From assembly GCA_034440615.1 (NCBI GenBank), contig JAOTOM010002271.1, positions 32,851 to 96,850 on the forward strand: a stretch of DNA of 64,000 nt, in the 5' to 3' direction. Below are positions 12,723-26,581 of the stretch, in pieces; the first letter of the stretch is position 1; every line of letters starts with the position of its first letter. The DNA comes from Ashinkailepas kermadecensis. Its lineage: Eukaryota; Arthropoda; Thecostraca; Neolepadidae. The notes below the pieces were generated by a model. The model had not been told where the DNA came from. It saw nothing but the letters and a program-made list of their open reading frames with translations, and made no database searches. Made by a program: the position numbers and the translations under genes.

Positions 12723-14477
12723 ATACCATGAACCCCAAAGTGCATACATGTCTTCTTGCAATGTTTAATCAAAAAGGCGATGACCCCCCCCCGTCTGCTC
12801 CCCATACCCCAAGCAGCACCGTCCGGACTGCTTCTCTTCTCGTCATTCTTCTCTACTGCGCTTTCTTCAGCATCTCAACAACCTGCAGCCGGAACTTCAG
12901 GACAGCCCATCACACCTCTACCCAGCTCTACTCTGCCATCTTCAACTACCTAACTTCAACACCTTACTTCAAGTCGACCTTACCTATCCTATTCATCCTA
13001 ACCCCGACACGTCATTCCATCAATCATAACCCACCACCACATTCATCTACACACTACCGGAAACAGCCGACATCACCACACGGTGGCAGGCTGGTCAAAT
13101 TCACACACACACACACACACTCTGAATCCACCACCCAACCGCGGAAGAGGGGAACCGGGTGGCTGGACCTGTTCGGTTCAGCATGCCATCAGCACGTCAG
13201 CACGTCAGCAAATCAGCGAATCGCGTCAGCCGAGTTCCGGAGCGAGAGCGTCAAAACGGAGCTCGATGAGCTTGCAGCGTCTCTTAACTGGCAAACGGTG
13301 GCGCCTAAATCACAGAAGCGCGGATGGACCCAAGTTGGACGAAGGCGCGACCACCCCTTCGCCCCCTTGGGACCCGAAAGGCGCACATGGCCATGTCGGA
13401 TAGCGAAGACGCTCGGCATGATCATGGATCGGGTTGCACTCTTGAGGAACCAGCCTAAAACCATTTTAGGTTGATATCGACTCATTTAGGCTAAGTTAAC
13501 CACACACAATGGCGTCTTATTTATCCCTCTGAATCCCCACATTCGACCCACCACCCCGAGGTGAATACGCGCCTGCCCCCTCCCTCCTCACCAGTCCACC
13601 CGAGTGCAGGTAGGCGCCCCCTGGTGCCTGATGGGATGTAGCACTACCACCACCACCAATACCACCTTTGCGAAGTTCTAGGTCAGTCCGTGCCCAGAAA
13701 TGAACCTTTTAAACGCCCGCCTCTCCAGCTCAGCGATGTCCGAGTTAGCACGGGAGGATGGGGAGGGGTAGTTTGATGAATAATACGGCTGCAATCCCGT
13801 GGCGAATCCTCGCTCTTCGTGGACTGCCTCCCCATGCCACTCCTTACACCAATCGCCATGACCTTGCCACGAGCATAACGAGCGCCCTTCGGGACCGGAA
13901 CCCGGGTCCCACCGCAGCGGCGTTTCCCAGCACGAGCTCCCGGCCACGGCCAGCTCCACACTGAGCTCAGTTGGCTGTCGCCACCGAGGCCGGGTAATTC
14001 GTCAGCACACATGTGTGCCGACCCAGAGGTCAACTATAATCGCCTCTGCATAGTGGCTGCAGGTACGGACGGATCGAAGCGGGGGAGGGGGAGGGGGGCG
14101 AAGTGGTCGTCACCCCCAATGGACACGTGACACCCATCTGACTGAAAACACGCCGAGAACGGTGTGCTGTAGCCGAAGACGAACGTACACACAGTGTGTT
14201 GTCGAACTATTCGAAGGAGTACTAAGCTGGTGCATATATTCGACATCTTGATTGCACCTTATATACCGCATATACACCTTATATATATATATACTTTATA
14301 TACCGCATGAATTTCGTACAGGAATACCCTGTGTCGAATTAATAAACTGTGCCAAACCAGGCGGGGGTAGCGCCAGAGGGGGACGAGGGAACGTGTCTCC
14401 CCTCCCAACCGTCGTGAAGCTCTTGCATTGCGCTTGTGGACGCTGCTTGGAAAGACTGAACCACGAGCATGCCCCCT
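12723..14477. other. Unassigned sequence with one 248-codon ORF of doubtful status
   Basis: The ORF at 12728-13474 (+) is Pro/Ser/Thr/His rich, contains a CA-repeat-encoded HTHTHTH run, and overlaps other open frames on both strands. I do not recognise it and do not call it as a gene. It directly follows the LINE poly(A). Confidence 0.4.
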
Positions 14478-14755
14478 CTCTCCAGCAACGATCATATCCC
14501 TCGCAACGATCATACCTCCTCCAGCAACGATTATATCCCCCACAGTAACGAGCATATCCGCCCTCAGCAAAGATCATATCCCCAGGAACTATCATATCTC
14601 GCCAGCAACGACCATACCCCCAGGAATGATCATATCCCCAGGAGCGATCATATCCCCAAGGAATGATATCTTCCAGGAACGATCATATCCCGCCAGCAAC
14701 GATCATATCCCCCAGTAACGATCACACTCCCCTCAGCAACGATCAACCCCCCTGT
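14478..14755 (+). repeat. ~17-19-bp minisatellite
   Basis: About fifteen units of CAGCAACGATCATATCCC type with length and base variation. ORFs in both strands here are by-products. Confidence 0.85.
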
Positions 14756-15476
14756 GTAAAGTAGGTGGCGGCATGGATTGGCCACAGCCACTCTGCCCAA
14801 TATGCACAAACTGATTCATAGCATCAGCAAAGCAAATTGAGAATAGCCAACATGACTATGTGCTACTGTGGCTAGATTTATACTATGCCATTGAATAGCG
14901 CATTGATGTGGCTACGCCGACACAGCTTATTCAACGAGCCACCCTGGGCCGGGACATTTCACAAGCTGATTGGGAGCGCTGGATGCATTGAGGCATGGAG
15001 AGAATCTGAATCGGTCCGGAGGGCCCACTTCATGAGCCCCCGTATTATAATCCAACATCATCGGAAGGACTCACGCCAGCATTGAGGGGCCTGATACCTC
15101 CCAAAAGCATGGCAAGTTCTGCGCCTTGAGCCAACCGCTAACAAGAAGCGATTTATAATGTGTGCGCTATTCACACAGGCATTAACTGACGTGTCCTAAT
15201 TCACGCGGCCTAGCAAAATTCAGCAGAGTAGCATCCAAGGTGCCACTCAATCTAGCTGTATTCACACCATGGCAAACCACACCCAAGGTGCCACTCACAC
15301 TAGCTGTATTCACACCACGGCCAGCCACACGAAGCGACAGCGTACAAACGCGGCTGCACACCGCGCCGAAAAACACGGCTCAAGCGCGCTTCCACAACAA
15401 AAAGCAGACCAATCCCGCTGGTGACGTCACAACAGGCGACCGTTGTGACACTGCCAGCGCACCGACACAAAAAATG

Positions 15477-16335
15477 GCATGGCACCCTCCACACCTGGCC
15501 ACCCAGCATGGCACCCTCCACACCTGGCCACCCAGCATGGCACCCTCCACACCTGGCCACCCAGCATGGCACTCTCCACACCTGGCCACCCAGCATGGCA
15601 CCCTCCACACCTGGCCACCCAGCATGGCACCCTCCACACCTGGCCACCCAGCATGGCACCCTCCACACCTGGCCACCCAGCATGGCACTCTCCACACCTG
15701 GCCACCCAGCATGGCACCCTCCACACCTGGCCACCCAGCATGGCACTCTCCACACCTGGCCACCCAGCATGGCACTCTCCACACCTGGCCACCCAGCATG
15801 GTGCCCTCCACACCTGGCCACCCAGCAAGGCGCCCTCCACACCTGGCCACCCAGCATGGCGCCCTCCACACCTGGCCACCCAACATGGCGCCATCCACAC
15901 CTGGCCACCCAGAATGGCGCCCTCCACACCTGGCCACCCAGAATGGCGCCCTCCACACCTGGCCACCCAGCATGGCACCCTCCACACCTGGCCACCCAGC
16001 ATGGCACTCTCCACACCTGGCCACCCAGCATGGCACTCTCCACACCTGGCCACCCAGCATGGCACCCTCCACACCTGGCCACCCAGCATGGCACCCTCCA
16101 CACCTGGCCACCCAGCATGGCGCCCTCCACACCTGGCCACCCAGCATGGCGCCCTCCACACCTGGCCACCCAGCATGGCACCCTCCACACCTGGCCACCC
16201 AGCATGGTGCCTCTCCACACCTGGCCACCCAGCATGGCACCCTACACACCTGGCCACCCAGCATGGCGCCCTCCACACCTGGCCACCCAACATGGCGCCA
16301 TCCACACCTGGCCACTCAGCATGGCGCACTCCACA
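15477..16335 (+). repeat. 29-bp minisatellite, ~29 copies
   Basis: The unit contains ACACCTGGCCACCCAGCATG. Main variants are at one position (GGCACCCTCC, GGCACTCTCC, GGCGCCCTCC). Because 29 is not a multiple of three and the unit lacks stops, long ORFs of 300-390 codons open in several frames on both strands. That pattern argues against any being a gene. Confidence 0.95.
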
Positions 16336-18057
16336 CTTCACTGTACTCGCGTCTGTCCAGACCAAGCGCGCGAATCGCATCTCTGCTTCGATTATGGTGT
16401 GAGACAACCCACTGAAAGACTGTTCGAGGCTCGTTCGAGTCCAAGGCGTGCTCGTCGCACCTCTATTATGCTGTATTGACAACCGTTAGCACAGATGCCA
16501 TGCGTGAAAACAAAACATGGCATTATCATAGCATTAGCGCAAATACAGTCTGTCTACCGGGTTATATTGGCACAGTTCGATATACCCACAGACGCTATGA
16601 CATTGGGTGGAGGGATGTACAATAACATTCCGCCAAGGGTGAGGGGATTGAGAGGGGGCTGAGGGGGCAGCGCCTCCAGTTTGAACGAGTTTTGCGTTGA
16701 TCCTAAAGGTACTTCACAAACAGAACTAACTTCCAAATGGCTGTTGCGCCACGACTTTGAGTGAGACAGTTCCCGTACCACCGACATCACTGACGTTTGT
16801 CACCAACAGATAACGCTATGCGGGAACGAAAATACACTGTCATATCTCGAAAAAAGAAAAAGGTAACGCTTCGCGGCTCCACACCGCAACGGCTTCAGGC
16901 CTGCGTGCACGCTCATCGCTATGAACAGACGGACATGTGAAGAGGTCACCATGTGTACAGTCAACTAACTCTGACTAGAACTGAAAGCCAGATACTGGCA
17001 GCGGGTGGCCAGCTGTACGCGCACGTGACGCAGCACAACTGGCACCGCCACCTCCGGAGACACTCACGAGTGACACCATTGCACGTGTGCACCCACGCCA
17101 ACACGTCAAGACGATCATAGGGAAAGATGTAAATAGGGACACAACTCCACGTGCATTATGGAACTGCCCACAAGAAGACAATATTGCTAAGTACGACCTG
17201 CACAAACCGTTTGCACGATTGACGCCACGGTAATGAAAACGTCTCGCTTCGAACTCCGAGAAATCGAACGAGTGAAAACGGCACACGAACAGCAACACGG
17301 AAACCAGTTACACACACGTGGGTCAAATACCTGCAAACATATACGGTCTTACAGTCAAAACGATGTCTCTGGCGAACGTATGTCACCCTTCTACGGTTTG
17401 TATCAGCCACGTAGACGGGCATACGTCACCAAAAATGGGACACAAAATCCTCTTCATAAAACCGTTTGTACAGAAAAACATGCACACACGCATATTGTAT
17501 AGTCAGCAGCTCAACGGCGTTGCTGTGAGCTATCGATGGCACTTACGACTCAAGAGCAAAATATTTCCTGCATCGGAAGCTCCTATCAGCGATGCCCACG
17601 CGGTCACCCCAGGTCGGAACACAAACATCAGCCTTCTAAAACCATGCAAATAGTAGAGCGATATTGCTCCACTGTTTTCACCAATCTGCCTCCAACAATT
17701 CACCTAAAACATCCCAAGTTAGGCAAATATATGCATGCAAGTGCGTTCCGGGGGTCATTTCACGCGGGGTCGGCCGGTCGCCATGCTCTGCCTTTTAAAA
17801 AAAAGTTTTAACTCGCGACAGGACTGCAACTGCAGTACAGCCGAGACCGAAACATGTCATTCCGTCCTTTGACATTGTCATTGCCCGTCATTCGATTCAT
17901 GACTATGCCACTCGTGACATGTGCTGGATCATCACGTGATAGTCCAGTCAGCTGCTGGCGATCAGCTGACCGTGTCGGTACGCGTGCGCCGCCTGTGTCA
18001 CGTCAAAGCCGCGTCAAAGCCGCGACGAAACTGCCGCGACGCGCGGCGCAGAATCGG
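16336..18057. other. Unassigned sequence between minisatellites
   Basis: No recognisable gene, RNA or element. ORFs are under 115 codons and lack known motifs. Confidence 0.5.
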
Positions 18058-18430
18058 CGCCACGGAAGCGCCGGACGCGCCACAAGAGCGTCACAAACGT
18101 CACGGAAGCGCCCGACACACGCCGGCAACGTCCCAGACGGCACGGAAGCGCCGGACACACGCCGGCAGCGTCCAGACGTCACGGAAGCGCCGGACACACG
18201 CCGGCAGCGTCCAGACGTCACGGAAGCGCCACAAGAGCGTCACGGAAGCGCCGGACACACGCCGGCAGCGTCCAGACGTCACGGAAGCGCCGGACACACG
18301 CCGGCAGCGTCCAGACGTCACGGAAGCGCCGGACACACGCCGGCAGCGTCCAGACGTCACGGAAGCGCCGGACACACGCCGGCAGCGTCCAGACGTCACG
18401 GAAGCGCCACAAGAGCGTCACAAACGTCAC
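18058..18430 (+). repeat. 39-bp minisatellite
   Basis: About eight to nine units with GGAAGCGCCGGACACACGCC, each containing a GACGTCAC (CRE-like) octamer. Two shorter derivative units carry CACAAGAGCGTCAC. The 39-bp length is a multiple of three, so a 13-residue repeat appears in one frame, but a coding role is unsupported. Confidence 0.9.
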
Positions 18431-18613
18431 GAGAACGACACACACACATGCCAGAAAAGAGTAGCAGACGTCACCAAATCGCCAGACACGCCACAAGAGC
18501 ACCGGATAAGCCTCCGTAGAGATGAAGCAGTGGTGCCGGTATGAGAGACGGGCCGGCACACAGAGCGCGGCCCCAGTACCGCACTGGAGACCGGACAGCA
18601 GCAGCACGCGACA

Positions 18614-18770
18614 GCGGACCGACGGACACACCGGCCCGCCCAGGACGGACCGACGGACACACCGGCCCGCCCAGGACGGACCGACGGACACACCGGCCCG
18701 CCCAGGACGGACCGACCGACACACCGGCCCGCCCAGGACGGACCGACCGACACACCGGCCCGCCCAGGAT
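18614..18770 (+). repeat. 31-bp minisatellite, ~5 copies
   Basis: Units contain GACACACCGGCCCGCCCAGG. They are nearly identical, with GACGGAC/GACCGAC variants. Confidence 0.9.
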
Positions 18771-18838
18771 GCCAGGACGCAGGCACGACGTTACCTCAGA
18801 CCGCGGCGGCTGGTCGCCTGCTTCCTCCGAAGGCAGCC

Positions 18839-19738
18839 GGCAACTGTTGGGGGAGAGCACATCGGATCAACAGTACATCTCCGGCCTCCAACACACCCGG
18901 CAACTGTTGGGGGAGAGCACATCGGATCAACAGCACATCTCCGGCCTCCAACACACCCGGCAACTGTTGGGGGAGAGCACATCGGATCAACAGCACATCT
19001 CCGGCCTCCAACACACCCGGCAACTGTTGGGGGAGAGCACATCGGATCAACAGTACATCTCCGGCCTCCAACACACCCGGCAACTGTTGGGGGAGAGCAC
19101 ATCGGATCAACAGTACATCTCCGGCCTCCAACACACCCGGCAACTGTTGGGGGAGAGCACATCGGATCAACAGCACATCTCCGGCCTCCAACACACCCGG
19201 CAACTGTTGGGGAGAGCACATCGGATCAACAGTACATCTCCGGCCTCCAACACACCCGGCAACTGTTGGGGAGAACACATCGGATCAACAGTACATCTCC
19301 GGCCTCCAACACACCCGGCAACTGTTGGGGGAGAGCACATCGGATCAACAGTACATCTCCGGCCTCCAACACACCCGGCAACTGTTGGGGGAGAACACAT
19401 CGGATCAACAGTACATCTCCGGCCTCCAACACACCCGGCAACTGTTGGGGGAGAACACATCGGATCAACAGTACATCTCCGGCCTCCAACACACCCGGCA
19501 ACTGTTGGGGGAGAGCACATCGGATCAACAGTACATCTCCGGCCTCCAACACACCCGGCAACTGTTGGGGGAGAGCACATCGGATCAACAGTACATCTCC
19601 GGCCTCCAACACACCCGGCAACTGTTGGGGGAGAGCACATCGGATCAACAGTACATCTCCGGCCTCCAACACACCCGGCAACTGTTGGGGGAGAACACAT
19701 CAAATCAACAGCACATCTCCGGCCTCCAACAACAAGTC
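18839..19738 (+). repeat. 60-bp minisatellite, 15 copies
   Basis: Fifteen nearly identical 60-bp units with CAACTGTTGGGGGAGAGCAC. Units starting at about 19201 and 19260 have each lost one G from the G5 run, which shifts the frame. Variants are limited to a T/C at one site and GAGAGC/GAGAAC. Long ORFs here are by-products. Confidence 0.95.
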
Positions 19739-19850
19739 TCCGTCCTCCCACAACACATCTCCGGCCTCCAAGAACACATCTCCGGCCTCCAACAACAAGT
19801 CTCCGTCCTCCCACAACACATCTCCGGCCTCCAAGAACACATTATCACCC
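19729..19850 (+). repeat. Two-copy 60-bp derivative of the preceding array
   Basis: Two copies of a related 60-bp unit made from ACATCTCCGGCCTCCAA and CAAGTCTCCGTCCTCCCA segments directly follow the main array. Confidence 0.8.
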
Positions 19851-20274
19851 AGGGAACAGCCGGTGTCACCACCTGGTGGCGGGAGGGCCAAACCTCACTG
19901 CAGCCGCAAGCTCGACACGCTAAGTAAGTGTTGACCTGACGGCAACCATCGACACGGTAATTGGGTGGTTTGCTGGCAGAGCTTGAAGCCACATCGACCA
20001 GGCCTGGCCGATGAGACGTAAAACGAGAACAACTAATACATCGAGCGGCATTTTTATCGAGAGCTCGGTGTGCTTCGACTTGGTCGGGAGGGTATGCACG
20101 GTGGGGGTAGTGGAAGCGTGGATCATGAGGAGATCGCATCCCTGGTCCTTGTGGCCGCTTCGCGGGCTGCTACGTCAGCACCGGGCTGACGGCGCCCCTC
20201 TCCCCTCCACCACCCGGCCAACGACCAAAGGCTGGACCGCTGGGACCACACGGCACCAACAACATGTCATGAGA

Positions 20275-23200
20275 CAAGCCAACACAACACACATACACAT
20301 ACATGTCCATACACCGTACATGCGGAGACAAGCCAACACAACACACATACACATACATGTCCATACACCGTACATGCGGAGACAAGCCAACACAACACAC
20401 ATACACATACATGTCCATACACGGTACATGCGGAGACAAGCCAACACAACACACATACACATACATGTCCATACACCGTACATGCGGAGACAAGCCAACA
20501 CAACACACATACACATACATGTCCATACACCGTACATGCGGAAACAAGCCAACACAACACACATACACATACATGTCCATACACCGTACGTGCGGAGACA
20601 AGCCAACACAACACACATACACATACATGTCCATACACCGTACATGCGGAGACAAGCCAACACAACACACATACACATACATGTCCATACACCGTACATG
20701 CGGAGACAAGCCAACACAACACACATACACATACATGTCCATACACCGTACATGCGGAAACAAGCCAACACAACACACATACACATACATGTCCATACAC
20801 CGTACGTGCGGAGACAAGCCAACACAACACACATACACATACATGTCCATACACCGTACGTGCGGAAACAAGCCAACACAACACACATACACATACATGT
20901 CCATACACCGTACGTGCGGAGACAAGCCAACACAACACACAGACACATACATGTCCATACACCGTACATGCGGAGACAAGCCAACACAACACACATACAC
21001 ATACATGTCCATACACCGTACATGCGGAGACAAGCCAACACAACACACATACACATACATGTCCATACACCGTACATGCGGAGACAAGCCAACACAACAC
21101 ACATACACATACATGTCCATACACCGTACATGCGGAGACAAGCCAACACAACACACATACACATACATGTCCATACACCGTACATGCGGAGACAAGCCAA
21201 CACAACACACATACACATACATGTCCATACACGGTACATGCGGAGACAAGCCAACACAACACACATACACATACATGTCCATACACCGTACATGCGGAGA
21301 CAAGCCAACACAACACACATACACATACATGTCCATACACGGTACATGCGGAGACAAGCCAACACAACACACATACACATACATGTCCATACACCGTACA
21401 TGCGGAGACAAGCCAACACAACACACATACACATACATGTCCATACACCGTACATGCGGAGACAAGCCAACACAACACATACACATACATGTCCATACAC
21501 GGTACATGCGGAGACAAGCCAACACAACACACATACACATACATGTCCATACACCGTACATGCGGAGACAAGCCAACACAACACACATACACATACATGT
21601 CCATACACGGTACATGCGGAGACAAGCCAACACAACACACATACACATACATGTCCATACACCGTACATGCGGAGACAAGCCAACACAACACACATACAC
21701 ATACATGTCCATACACCGTACATGCGGAGACAAGCCAACACAACACACATACACATACATGTCCATACACCGTACATGCGGAGACAAGCCAACACAACAC
21801 ACATACACATACATGTCCATACACCGTACATGCGGAGACAAGCCAACACAACACACATACACATACATGTCCATACTCGGTACATGCGGAGACAAGCCAA
21901 CACAACACACATACACATACATGTCCATACACCGTACATGCGGAGACAAGCCAACACAACACACATACACATACATGTCCATACACCGTACATGCGGAGA
22001 CAAGCCAACACAACACACATACACATACATGTCCATACACGGTACATGCGGAGACAAGCCAACACAACACACATACACATACATGTCCATACACCGTACA
22101 TGCGGAGACAAGCCAACACAACACACATACACATACATGTCCATACACCGTACATGCGGAGACAAGCCAACACAACACACATACACATACATGTCCATAC
22201 ACCGTACATGCGGAGACAAGCCAACACAACACACATACACATACATGTCCATACACGGTACATGCGGAGACAAGCCAACACAACACACATACACATACAT
22301 GTCCATACACCGTACATGCGGAGACAAGCCAACACAACACACATACACATACATGTCCATACACGGTACATGCGGAGACAAGCCAACACAACACACATAC
22401 ACATACATGTCCATACACCGTACGTGCGGAGACAAGCCAACACAACACACATACAAATACATGTCCATACACCGTACATGCGGAGACAAGCCAACACAAC
22501 ACACATACACATACATGTCCATACACCGTACATGCGGAGACAAGCCAACACAACACACATACACATACATGTCCATACACCGTACATGCGGAGACAAGCC
22601 AACACAACACACATACACATACATGTCCATACACGGTACATGCGGAGACAAGCCAACACAACACACATACACATACATGTCCATACACCGTACATGCGGA
22701 GACAAGCCAACACAACACACATACACATACATGTCCATACACGGTACATGCGGAGACAAGCCAACACAACACACATACACATACATGTCCATACACCGTA
22801 CATGCGGAGACAAGCCAACACAACACACATACACATACATGTCCATACACCGTACATGCGGAGACAAGCCAACACAACACACAGACACATACATGTCCAT
22901 ACACCGTACATGCGGAAACAAGCCAACACAACACACATACACATATATGTCCATACACCGTACATGCGGAGACAAGCCAACACAACACACAGACACATAC
23001 ATGTCCATACACCGTACATGCGGAAACAAGCCAACACAACACACATACACATACATGTCCATACACCGTACATGCGGAGACAAGCCAACACAACACACAT
23101 ACACATACATGTCCATACACGGTACATGCGGAGACAAGCCAACACAACACACATACACATACATGTCCATACACCGTACATGCGGAGACAAGCCAACACA

Positions 23201-23690
23201 ACACACATACACATACATGTCCATACACCGTACATGCGGAGACAAGCCAACACAACACACATACACATACATGTCCATACACCGTACATGCGGAAACAAG
23301 CCAACACAACACACATGTCCATACACCGTACGTGTATACATGTCCATACACCGTACGTGCGGAGACAAGCCAACACAACACACATACACATACATGTCCA
23401 TACACCGTACATGTGGAGACAAGCCAACACAACACACATACACATATGTCCATACACCGTACATGTGGAGACAAGCCAACACAACACCCATACACATACA
23501 TGTCCATACACCGTACATGCGGAGACAAGCCAACACAACACACATACACATACATGTCCATACACCGTACATGCGGAGACAAGCCAACACAACACACATA
23601 CACATACATGTCCATACACCGTACATGCGGAGACAAGCCAACACAACACACGTACACATACATGTCCATAAACTGCACATACGGAGACAG
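20275..23690 (+). repeat. 54-bp satellite-like array, ~62 copies, with 7-unit higher-order repeats
   Basis: Each 54-bp unit contains ACCGTACATGCGGAGACAAG and an alternating purine-pyrimidine tract (ACACACATACACATACATGT). Variants are CACCGT/CACGGT, ACATGCGG/ACGTGCGG, GGAGACA/GGAAACA and ATACAC/AGACAC. One unit near 21470 has lost 2 bases, and one near 23310 is rearranged. ORFs of 830-1290 codons run through several frames on both strands because the unit has few stops and is a multiple of three. The array ends with decayed units to about 23815. Confidence 0.97.
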
Positions 23691-23815
23691 GCCAATACAA
23701 CATACATACACTATGTTATGTATGCTACTGTTATGTTGCATACCTTGTTATATGTATGTATTAAGCCAACACAACGTGTCTATACACCGCACATGCGGAG
23801 ACAAGCCAACACAAA

Positions 23816-26323
23816 GGCTGAGAGGCTGGCCACGACCAATACGAACGCGAAGCGTTATGTGTCAAACCCGAGAGTGCAGGCGCGTGTGAAACCCGGACCG
23901 CCAGTGGCAACCAGCAACGTCCCTGACGAGCCAACTCGGCCGATGTCAGAGCACAGCATAGGTCAGAGCAAGACAAACACGACGTGAAGAAAGGAAGAGC
24001 CAACCAACAGGGGAAAACTCACCCATGTGGGAAGGCAGAATCATGCGGGCTCTGCCACATAGCCATCGTAGTGATGGACAGTCAACAATGTCTGTTAGTA
24101 GGTTGCTGATCTGCGGAGTTGAGGCTGCGGTAGATACACACGGCACAATAAAGCAAATAGTATATTGAAGCATGCTTGCATACAATGCGTAACGCACGAC
24201 ACGAACGGTTTGCTGTTAGTGAAGCTGTGGAGCACTACGCAGGCAGAGAGAACACCATTCCGGCGTTCGCTGGCATAAACACGCAAGCCTCCACAAATCC
24301 AGTGACCAGCGTCGCAGTACGTTTCCACCGACTGGTACCGGACTGGTACCCAGACTGGTACCGGACTGGTACCGGACTGGTACCCAGACTGGTACCGGAC
24401 TGGTATGCAGACTGGCACCGGGCTGGTACACTGGTACCCGGCGGCTCACCCAACTGGCACCAACATTTGGCACACACTCGCAAAAAAGCCAAGCTATTCG
24501 TCCACAACAAGAGAATGTGCACGGTCACCATGCACGTGTGATCATGAGCGAGCACTGAAGCAGATCCCCCCGCCCCCCCCCACAAAAAAGAAGCCCAACA
24601 GATGTGTGCCGAAATGCATACAGCAATGCCAGAACAGCACAACACAGGGCACAGTGACGTGAAAATAGACGAGGTCAGCATGCAGAACAGCGCGCAGGTG
24701 CACAGCCACCCCTCAACAAAATTCATTCACAATTAACTTAATCCTATTGTTGCTAAAGATGTCTGCTAGTCGCTATTGATAGGAGGGCATGAGAGTCATA
24801 CATGTGGAAATGTGAATACATTTGACATCTACTCCATTCGTAGCTCAATAGATAGTCGATTGGTTCAGAATGAACTGGAACTCAGTTCACCTAGTTATCC
24901 TATCAGCATACCAGTGTGATTGTTACCGGACATCATTGACTTCCGCTTGCTAATATTTTGGAATGCTTTTCCCCGATAGCTCTTCTATAACCAGAATTAT
25001 TCAGAACGTTCAATGTGACATGTTACGAACCATGTTAGATATGGCAAGTAATGTTAAGTTAACCAAGAGGTCACGCAGTTAATTGACATTAATGAAGCAA
25101 GATGTATTATGGGCGCCAAATGACCCTGTAGTAGGCGCGCCCTTGAACTCAAATAATCAAGCAAGATTATGATTTGCCTCCGTAACGCGTATCGCACCCT
25201 CACGTAGCCATACATGACGTTGATATCACTTTCGGAAAACATCTTGACGTGAGCGTAGTCCAGATCGTGCTATTCTCAGTTCGAGAACACCATGAAATTG
25301 TACGGTTTCAGTATAAGCATGATATCAAGGGCAATTCGTGAGGGATGTTGTTGAACGCAAAGGCAGCAATTTTACAATGAATGTACCGTATGGACTTCTT
25401 TCCTATGGATTCGAAAACGTATGTTTGACAATGTAGTAAGACAGGAGGCCACCTGGATTGCACTTTGCTCTACTACATGGAAATAAAATGCTATTTTGGG
25501 AATGGAGCCAAAGTATGGACGTAATTGTTCAAGATATCTAAATGAAAGGCTTTGTCATAGATAAGTGTTGAATATGATGCATCTGTGAAACACTCATCGA
25601 ACATTTATGATCGACCTCCACGTCAAAATGCGACAAACCGTCATGTCTTTTCATGATGGCCAGTGACCATTAATATTTTTCATAATGGTCAGGTCTAGGT
25701 CAGGTCATTGACTGCGTATTATTTGATGTATATGAAGCATGAGCCCCATGAGTGCTATCCTTCCATTGAATCAAATTAACACCAATTTTAATTATTACGT
25801 GTTTAGATGCATGGTAAAATAATGTATGGACTCGCTAATAAGAAGATTCACAATTGGCATGCCGCTTCGCGGCTCGCTCGTGATGCATCCTCTTATTAGA
25901 CTCGCACATAAATATATCATTTCGTCAATAATGAATCGCCCCATGTGCCAGAGTTAAAGTTTCCAGGCTGACCAATATCGATTGTTACCCGATAACTAAG
26001 TCTTGATCCAAACATAAGCATTGGCCTCACTGTGATTGGGTGCCTGTGCTGACGTCATCGCCACATGAAGTCACCATGACCACCTCCTACCACGCTTGCG
26101 TCCGCAACCCGACCTGAACACACGCACATGCACTGGCTCAAACTACCGGCAGACTGACTCACACACCACCCGCGCCGTGGCAGCCAAGCTGGGTGCGTCG
26201 ACTGCACCGGCTACAGAGTGCCATCCGACAGACCACCACCAGCGCCAGCCCCGGCCGACCACGCCCACACCCACCACCGACCACGCCCTACAACACCGCC
26301 TCTCCTGAAGCCACAAGCGACCG
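23816..26323. other. Unassigned sequence, probably intergenic 3' of ADAP
   Basis: Apart from the 24.33 kb repeat I see nothing; 24.7-26.0 kb is AT-rich with no ORF above about 62 codons. An ATTAAA on the minus strand near 25790 is a possible but unsupported polyadenylation signal for ADAP. Confidence 0.45.
24331..24440 (+). repeat. 11-bp-based minisatellite
   Basis: About ten units of GACTGGTACCG / GACTGGTACCCA. The palindromic GGTACC (KpnI-type) site recurs. Confidence 0.85.
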
Positions 26324-26560
26324 ACGTAAGCGCTGAGCCACCAAACGAGCACCACCACCGCCAAGCGGTTAGCCGACATCGGGCGACCATAGGCAGCCCC
26401 AGGCGACCTCCGGCGACCACAGGTAACCCCAAGCGACCATAGGCGACCTCCGGCGACCGACGTAAGCGCTGAGCCGCTAACCCAGCACCACCAGTCAAGC
26501 GGTTAGCCCACATCTGGCGACTACAGGCGACTACAGGCGACCACAGACGACTACGGACGA
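26324..26560 (+). repeat. Duplicated and short tandem repeats in the presumed ADAP 3' UTR
   Basis: A block starting GACGTAAGCGCTGAGCC occurs at 26324 and 26459. Between and after them are ~10-bp GGCGACCACA-type repeats. The stretch lies just beyond the ADAP stop codon. Confidence 0.7.
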
Positions 26561-26581
26561 CTACGATTGACCCCGCGGAGT

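Noticed and set aside
12728..13474. 248-codon ORF after the LINE tail
   Set aside because: Low-complexity composition, a CA-repeat-encoded His/Thr run, overlapping frames and no recognisable domain.
15240..16482. Six overlapping ORFs of 307-391 codons
   Set aside because: All come from the 29-bp minisatellite, which is open in every frame.
18522..19934. 460-470-codon ORFs with a 20-residue repeat
   Set aside because: The 60-bp array has frame-shifting single-base losses tolerated in two units, and competing frames are equally open.
15477..23690. CRISPR-like arrays
   Set aside because: Repeats are directly adjacent with no unique spacers, and the genome is animal.
20011..23889. ORFs of 1292, 1188, 1177, 1146 and 1122 codons
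   Set aside because: They run through the 54-bp array in several frames on both strands, with no start or domain outside the repeat; a stop-poor unit divisible by three explains them.
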